64,000 nt of DNA from contig OY821774.1 of the NCBI GenBank assembly GCA_963682175.1, positions 43,600,201 through 43,664,200 of the forward strand, in the 5' to 3' direction. The notes beneath the pieces are model-generated. The model was given only the letters and a program-made list of their open reading frames with translations, had not been told where the DNA came from and did no database searches. Each line of letters starts with the position of its first letter. Position 1 is the stretch's first letter. The position numbers were made by a program, and so were the translations under genes. The DNA comes from Triglochin maritima (taxonomy: Eukaryota > Streptophyta > Magnoliopsida > Alismatales > Juncaginaceae). Positions 58,078 through 64,000 of the stretch are shown piece by piece.

Positions 58078-59194
58078 TAATTAAACTGACCTTGTTTGTA
58101 CTAATGCAGACCAACCAAAGCTATTGGTCTTGACGTCCTCAAATCTCCATATCAGATGGATGTACTTTATCAATTTTCGTTTTTAATGTTTAAGAAAAAA
58201 AATTATGAAGTCAAAGTACTTCAAAAATGGGTTAGTCTCATAGACTCATAGTGCTTTGTGGTTATTAAAATTCAAAAGGTTTAATCCAAGTAAAAGATGG
58301 AAAGTTTGTTTTTAATCAATAGTACTGCAACGTCAATTTTATCTTTTGTTTGAGAAACATTTCCTTTTAATCGATTAATTTACGTAATTTTAGCTATAAG
58401 CATATTTTTATGTAAAAGTGAATTAAGTTTTGAAATAAAATAAGCTGACGTCTCCTAAACTGAAAAGGTGATTTTGTGAAATTTCTTGAACGAATAAATG
58501 TCCCACTTTCAATTTTCATACTAAAGCATATGAGCATGTAGTATGCATACTATTTACAGCATCTAAATGCCACATAAAATATTATAAAATATTTTCATTT
58601 CTCAGTGAGTCCTATGTTGATACATTAATATTCCCACTTGACTATATTGCATCTTTGGACCCTTAATTAAACTGTGGAGATGGTCAGCAGGACATATTAA
58701 TTGAGACGTGCACTTGCTAGGACATATTCCAAATTGCAAGAACCTTCTAGATCCATGTGATCTAATATTTCCCATAAATCAAACATATTCCAAACCATTT
58801 TTTTACAATTTTTTATATAGATTGTAATAGAAGAAGGTATTTTAAAATAGCTTTCAAATTAACCGGTAACAATAAACAACGAACAAAGTTTAAAATTAAA
58901 GGCAGCCGGCGTACCTAACACTATATATAATTGTTGGTTCTATCCATAAAAGAAGAAAAAAACACTCAATTATTCAAGTCATAGGTTAATTTACAATTCC
59001 GTACTTTTTCCTTTTCACACACTCCAAAATAATTTGCTAAATTCTTAAAGTCCAATAAAATTAAATTTTGAGTCAATTGCAGTTACCCCTTGGTTGCACA
59101 TTAAACTTTTGACATTTGAAATTTTATGATTCTAAGTGTGTTGGGGACGTCTCATAACTCAAATTATTTACCCATTAAGTGAGATTTTGTAACT
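58078..59194. other. AT-rich spacer, no gene seen
   Basis: There is no open frame of interest. The sequence lies between the MULE end and the target duplication of the next solo LTR (TTAAG, 59195-59199). Confidence 0.45.
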
Positions 59195-59684
59195 TTAAGT
59201 GTTAGAACCCAAAACCCGGTTTAGGGTTGATCTTGGTGTAATGGAGATTAAGAAAAGGTTTGCATGGGGAAGGGGTGACGAACAGTAGATGCATGGGGTG
59301 GAGCGTGAACAGTGGGTTGTGATGGATGAGGGGTGTAGGGTTGCAGACACTGTTGCGGGGAGAGGGTTGGGTTTAAGTTTGGTTTTTTGATCTCTCTCTT
59401 CATTCCTTACGTTTCTCTCCCTCACTCTCTTCTTTCCTTGTGCGGCACCAGAGGACTCGGAGGCTCCGGCGTGAGGAGGTCGTCGCGCGGGGAGGTGTCG
59501 GAGGCGATGTGTGCGAGCGAGGCTCCGGCGTACTCCGTCTTCGTTTGAGGTATGTCGCTCCTTAGTTTGGTTTGGTTGTTAACCCTCACGAGAGGGTTGT
59601 GTTGGTCGGTCGGAGGAGGTCGGAGACCTCTCCGACGTTGAGTTTTGGTGAAGAAACCTCGGCTGGCGCGAGGTGGAAGACGAC

Positions 59685-60105
59685 CAACGGTCGACCGGGC
59701 CCTTCGGGCGGTCGACCGAATGTAGTGTTTTTGCCTGTCTGTTGTGTTTCGGTCGACCGAGTCCTCGTGTTCAGTCGACCGGAACTTAAGTATATTGGAT
59801 TTTATTATGCATGTTGTTCGACCGTTTTTATGTGTTCGGTCGACCGTTATATGACGTAGAATACTAGGTTGACCATGTTAGTTTTCGGTGGACCGAGACC
59901 CCTGAGTCGGTCGACCGATAGATTTGAATTTAATGTTGACCAGACTCCGGATTTTGACCTCGTTCGGTCGACCGGTTTTAGACCTTTGTTCGACCGTTGG
60001 GGATTGTGTTTTGAGTGCAGCGGTAGACCGTGTTAGGCGTACGGTCGACCGATTCCTTTCTGGAACCGGTCGACCGAATCACCTCTTCCGGTCGACCGTT
60101 TGGGC
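59685..60105. repeat. Palindrome array CGGTCGACCG in copy D
   Basis: About nine exact GGTCGACC octamers lie within 420 bp, with variants such as 'agtcgaccgg', 'cggtagaccg' and 'cggtggaccg'. Flanking words differ from unit to unit, so only the palindrome itself is kept. Confidence 0.93.
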
Positions 60106-60479
60106 CCAGGACAGAATTCCTGGTTCCTTTTTTGAATGCCAACTTGTCCACGGAAACCCGTGTCCTCGCCTTGTGTGTGAGCCGGGAGGTGACGGTGGGC
60201 GTGTTCCGCGTGCCTGCCCAGGGACCACCGTGTGGAAAAGTGTGGGTGTTCGGGACGCGTCACCTCCATGTATGGACTGTGACTAAGATGTTGGCTTGAT
60301 TGGACTCATTGTAGTATAGCAGGCCTGAGGGATCGCATATCCCAATGTTTGTGCGGGCACGCAAGTGGCGTTGGGTGAGGTGACTACCGGCCTACGGGCT
60401 ACGGAGGTCGCTGCCCTACTTTTATAGCGGCGCGGTTGGTGTTTGCGGCTCGTGAAGCCTGATGACCTAGCAGACTTCG

Positions 60480-60610
60480 GTCTGGACCCGTCCGATGTTG
60501 TGCCGGACGTTTGTGATGGACCACCGATGTTGTGCCGGTGATGCCGCCGAGGTTGTGCCGGCGATGATGATTGTTGGGCCGAGGCTGTTCCGACTATGTT
60601 GATTCTTCGA
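60480..60610 (+). repeat. Tandem cassette of the GATGTTGTGCCGG type
   Basis: Short units 'gatgttgtgccggacg', 'gatgttgtgccggtgatgcc' and 'gaggttgtgccggcgatgat' follow each other with a period near 24 bp. The same cassette appears in the fragment at about 955-1145 but not in copies B or C. Confidence 0.85.
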
Positions 60611-61279
60611 CTGGGCACCTATCGAGATGATGTTGTTATACCTTCCAGGTGACGACCCCGTTGGTCCCCAGTGGCTCCGACCACAGAGATTTGCAGATCT
60701 GTATTCTATCGGCCCGCAGGCGTGACAGAGGCTCCCTGCCGAACCCTTGAGTAGTGTAGCCGCGTGTGGGGGGTGCGATGTCGCGTGCTGTAAGACTGCA
60801 TGTGCCTGCAGTAGGTCTCCTCGGGAGACCCGATGTTGACTGTCGGACTGATGTCCTGTTTTACCCTTCGGGGGAACTGTTTTCCTTTCTGTGGATGTCA
60901 TGACATGCTACTAGTATGATAAGTTCATTTGTGTAATGCACGCATATAGGTGAGTTGGCATACAGGGTTTCCTTCTGGAAACTCAGGCATTGTTGTTATA
61001 TATTTTTCAGGACCACAGTAGGTCCAGTTGGGTGGTGATCGGTGGGCACGCGCATTTTGGAGTCGGATCTTCTACTCGGACCACTGAGGCCAATATGATT
61101 ACGTTTTATCTTCTTTTGTTGTTCCGTTGTAATCATGTATCATTTTGACAAACTCTGATGTAATTTGGTGCACCGTTATTTGTTTTATGAAAAGTAACAA
61201 TCTCGTCTTTGATTATTAGTCTTTATTGTTGTGATTTTGAATTTTCAAAATTTCCACTGTTTCGGGATGTTACATTAAG

Positions 61280-62150
61280 GATGTGTTCGTAACATCTTCG
61301 TATCGTTTTTTAATACAATCAACTTTTTTATCAGAAGAAAAAGACATTTGAAAGTTTATATATCCTTCTGTTAGCTTTCGTTTGTTTTTACCGTTAGGCT
61401 AAAAAAAATCTTCCCAAACTACCCTCTACTTTAATCCATTTCAAGACTTCAAAAACGGGTTTAGGTGATAAAGGAGTTGATAGGAAGGTGTGACTGATGG
61501 AGTATCGTAAAGGATTCAAATAGATGGTAGTTTGTGAGAAAAAAATAACTTAAAAACTGTTAAAAACCGACTGATGGATCTAAATTACTATCAACCAACA
61601 CATGAAAGATTTTGGGATAAACGTGATGTTTTAAAATTAAGGTTGCAATGTATAACTAACAAAAAGGATGAACATGTGGGAATTCTCGTACGTAGAATAT
61701 TAATAGCTGAAATCTACCTTTCTTGCGGGAATATGTGCAAGATTCTTATATTAACTAATTTAGTAAAGTTTGTTGTATCAACAGCAAAAGACACCATGAA
61801 TATGTAGCGCATGAGCTATAGTTTATTATTAGGCATATTATAGATGAACAGAAATTATACTATTCATAGGGAATAATATTTTTTATCGAGTAAAACTTTG
61901 TTTGCGCGTATTGGATAACGACCTATGGAATCTACAAAATAAAGGGGAAAGTGAAAAGATAAGTACTTTCTCTTGTTTGTCAAGAAAGTCATGCAATGTC
62001 TTTATCTTTCTTTTCTTTTGCTACCTATCGACTTAATCCAAGAAAGGTCGCCAATCAAAAGTTAAAACCATTCACCGGCGCCAGATCTGGTCAACTGAAT
62101 TGAAATAATAATAATTGACGAAGAGATTAGACAATCGTGAGTTCGTGACC
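61280..62150. other. Unassigned spacer
   Basis: AT-rich sequence with one short open frame (61574-61807) that shows no domain I recognise. No element ends were found. Confidence 0.4.
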
Positions 62151-62153
62151 TTA

Positions 62154-62804
62154 GGGCACCCTTAACGGGTTTTCCGCCTGGGTGCTTGCTCGGGCGTTGA
62201 GCGTCCCGGGCGTCTGCCCTCGGGTGGGGGCACGTGTCCCTCCTTCGTCGATTTTTTTTTAAAATTTTAATTATTTAGTTGATGTTTTGTTATTAATGGA
62301 TTGAATATTTGTTATTAATGTGGGATAATAATTTTTTGCAAGTGATGAAAATTCAAAATTTTCCAGAACCAACGACCTGTCGAGGTGGTTTAATAGTATG
62401 GTCTAATATCATGCATGCACTTTAATCACACTTCCACTTAGCAAACACGCGTGCACTGTTTAATCACGCGTGCGCTATTTCAGTTTATCTTAAATGTAAT
62501 GTGGTTCCGTAATATTTAATAATAATTTCGTGATTTAACAGAAATTATTAACAATATTTCGAGTTAAAATAGAATTGTAATGTTATTAGAATTAGAATTA
62601 TATAAAATGTAATTTGTTAAATGTTGTGTGAAAATTAAAATTCTTTAATTAAGAAATGATGTGTAGGAAATAGAGTATAGGGTGAGTGTTGATAGTCCAG
62701 GCATAGGTAATGATGTTTTTTAGGTGAGTTAGGTGAGCTGACGTGATAGAGAGAAACTGACGTGCAGAGAGATAGCAAGGCACCCGGAGATATTATTTCT
62801 GCTC
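62154..62804. mobile_element. PIF/Harbinger-type MITE upstream of the kinase gene
   Basis: The left end GGGCACCCTTAACGGG follows TTA (62151-62153); the right end finishes GCTC before TTA (62805-62807). Length (651 bp) and the internal word 'ctgacgtgatagagagaaa' match the MITEs at 50.8-52.7 kb, so it is a diverged member of the same group. It ends about 830 bp before the kinase start codon. Confidence 0.65.
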
Positions 62805-62807
62805 TTA

Positions 62808-63638
62808 CAATATTACATTCACATTTGGCATCGAACAAAACAAGCAAACAAACTCGGAGAGAGAGAGAGAGAGAGTCAAAGTCCAAGCTTTGGCGTGCCA
62901 TCTTGGAGCTTTCGACTCCCTTTCAAATGGGTCTCTCTCCGTTTCTGCAATAGAACACGTCCACCTTCGAATCCCCTCCTCTCTCCCCCTCCCCTGTTCC
63001 TACCTTTGACGCCCCCCCCCCCTTTCCCCAAATTCGAGCGCGGTCGTATTCGGGGTCTGGTTGGTGGTTTGGGTTTGGAGGTGCTTCTGCTAACGTGCGC
63101 CGGTGGAAGAGCCCCTTTGCTTTGGTACGGTGGAGTTCTTTTCTTCTTCTTTTTGTTGGTGAAATTTGTGAGCTTTTTAATCTGTTGTTTTTCTTTTTAA
63201 AGGGTTCTGAATGATGTGTGTTTGTGTGTTTTGATGGAATTGGATTCTCCATGCTTCTGTTCTTTAAAGAGATATCTGATAAAAATGGCAGTTTTGCAAA
63301 ATTTGCATTCATATTGTCACTTGGATCGTTCCTTATTATAGTGGTGACCAATTGTTGTGATTATGTTTTTTTTAGACAAATCTTCATTTTTTCCTCTCAG
63401 TGAAAGGTTCATATATAGGACTCGCTATCTTTTCTTTGCAAAGGCAATTCAAATTATTAGGTGCTTTTAATAGCTGGACATGGCAATATATTTATATGTT
63501 TTTGTTTCTCAAATGAGTTCCAGTGTAGTTATGGTAATTATATGTTATGTCAATGTCTTTCTTTGACGGTAATTGCCTTTTTTTTCCGCAGGTTTATTTT
63601 TTAAATTTCTGTAAAGGTTTAATCTGTACAAATTGGAG
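62808..63638 (+). promoter_or_regulatory. Probable promoter and 5' UTR of the kinase gene
   Basis: A (GA)n run (about 62855-62875), CT-rich stretches and a run of about 10 C (near 63011) precede a long AT/T-rich part that could be a 5' UTR intron ending at 'ccgcag' near 63590. No single TATA box stands out. Confidence 0.4.
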
Positions 63639-63929
63639 ATGTCTTTTTGCTGTTTTGGGTTTAGGAGGAAAGATTCTCCAGAGGAAAAATATCTTGAAAT
63701 TGATGGTGGTAAGTTCCTTCTAGTCTATAGTTCTTATATTTGACACATATAACATAACCATATCTTCTTCTTTTTCCTCATATGTTGTGGTCTCTTAATG
63801 AGCTTCTATAAATATCTTTCAGAGGTTCACAAGGTGAAACTATTCACCTACAAGGAATTGATAAGGGCAACAGACAATTTCAGCAGTGCAAATAAAATTG
63901 GGGAGGGAGGTTTCGGTTCCGTCTATAAG
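63639..63929 (+). CDS. Receptor-like cytoplasmic kinase, N-terminal exons only
   Basis: Exons 63639-63708 and 63823-63929 join in phase and continue past the window. The product begins [16 protein letters not shown], where the Cys pair and basic residues could allow S-acylation and membrane attachment (no Gly2 for myristoylation). Then come [15 protein letters not shown] and the glycine-rich loop [11 protein letters not shown], which is the ATP-binding start of a Ser/Thr kinase. This arrangement resembles plant cytoplasmic kinases of the CRPK1 (cold-responsive kinase) group. The catalytic Lys, HRD and DFG motifs lie beyond the right edge, so activity and exact subfamily cannot be judged. Confidence 0.9.
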
Positions 63930-64000
63930 GTAGTTAATAATGTAAAGAATATATTTTGAAGTTATTCTACTAAAAATCCTTTTCTTCCATCCTTCACAAT

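Larger units (their letters stand above)
59200..61274 (+). mobile_element. Solo LTR (copy D) with perfect 5-bp target duplication
   Basis: It starts TGTTAGAACCC and ends GGGATGTTACA, flanked by TTAAG at 59195-59199 and 61275-61279. No second LTR or coding region is present, so this is a 2075-bp solo LTR. The order matches copy B: CT-rich leader (about 59385-59450), candidate donor 'gaggtatgtc' (about 59548), palindrome array (59685-60105), tandem cassette of 'gatgttgtgccggacg' type (60480-60610), then 'actagtatgataagttcatt' and the shared tail with hairpin (60967-60982), candidate acceptor 'tttttcag' (about 61010) and the end. It has few mutations compared with copies A and C and is probably younger. 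Confidence 0.92.

Noticed and set aside
2518..61274. The LTR copies as the two ends of one full-length retrotransposon
   Set aside because: Copies B and D each have their own perfect 5-bp duplication, so they are separate insertions. No gag-pol frame lies between any pair.
1..64000. tRNA, rRNA or organelle-derived genes
   Set aside because: No cloverleaf with conserved T-loop GTTCRAAYC box or rRNA block was recognised by reading. A tRNAscan or Rfam run would be decisive.

Overview
This is nuclear DNA from a flowering plant, most likely a eudicot. The genes are rich in introns with GT-AG borders, they belong to plant gene families (plastid-type histidinol dehydrogenase, a plant RINGv membrane ligase, a plant receptor-like cytoplasmic kinase, a plant mobile domain protein), and more than half of the window is transposon-derived. 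The species cannot be named from the sequence alone.

Four host genes are intact or partly visible. On the minus strand, 9174-12964 encodes a RINGv (MARCH-type) E3 ubiquitin ligase with four C-terminal membrane segments. On the plus strand, 26430-31085 encodes histidinol dehydrogenase (last two steps of histidine synthesis, 14 exons, all active-site residues present) and 37588-48542 encodes VPS53 (GARP/EARP tethering complex, 24 exons, about 828 aa). At the right edge, the first two coding exons of a receptor-like cytoplasmic kinase start at 63639. At the left edge (65-7373, minus) lie exons of a mitochondrial 3-hydroxyisobutyrate dehydrogenase that looks like a pseudogene: one exon carries a frameshift and a stop, some exons were not found, and transposons sit inside it.

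The transposon content is layered. (1) A family of about 2.0-2.4 kb solo LTRs: two have perfect 5-bp target duplications (2518-4917 and 59200-61274), one is more decayed (19686-21657) and one is a fragment (925-1760). They share a conserved tail with a small hairpin, a dense array of the palindrome CGGTCGACCG, and a tandem-repeat cassette; three different cassette sequences occur among the four copies. (2) A MULE with a FAR1/SWIM-type transposase (55805-57921, minus) facing a plant-mobile-domain gene (53405-55444, plus). Its GC-rich hairpin repeats and terminal sequence reappear in small foldback elements at 18214-18556 and, for the ends only, 7634-7903. (3) Other MULE-like, hAT and PIF/Harbinger MITEs, several with clear target duplications (TAA/TTA, 8 bp, 9-10 bp). 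(4) A 4.7 kb inverted-repeat-bounded element between HDH and VPS53 (32357-37069) filled with GTAATATTA-type repeats.

The host genes have no evident joint function. The most unusual content is the palindrome-array LTR family with exchangeable satellite cassettes, and the PMD-bearing MULE with its hairpin-array intron and miniature derivatives.
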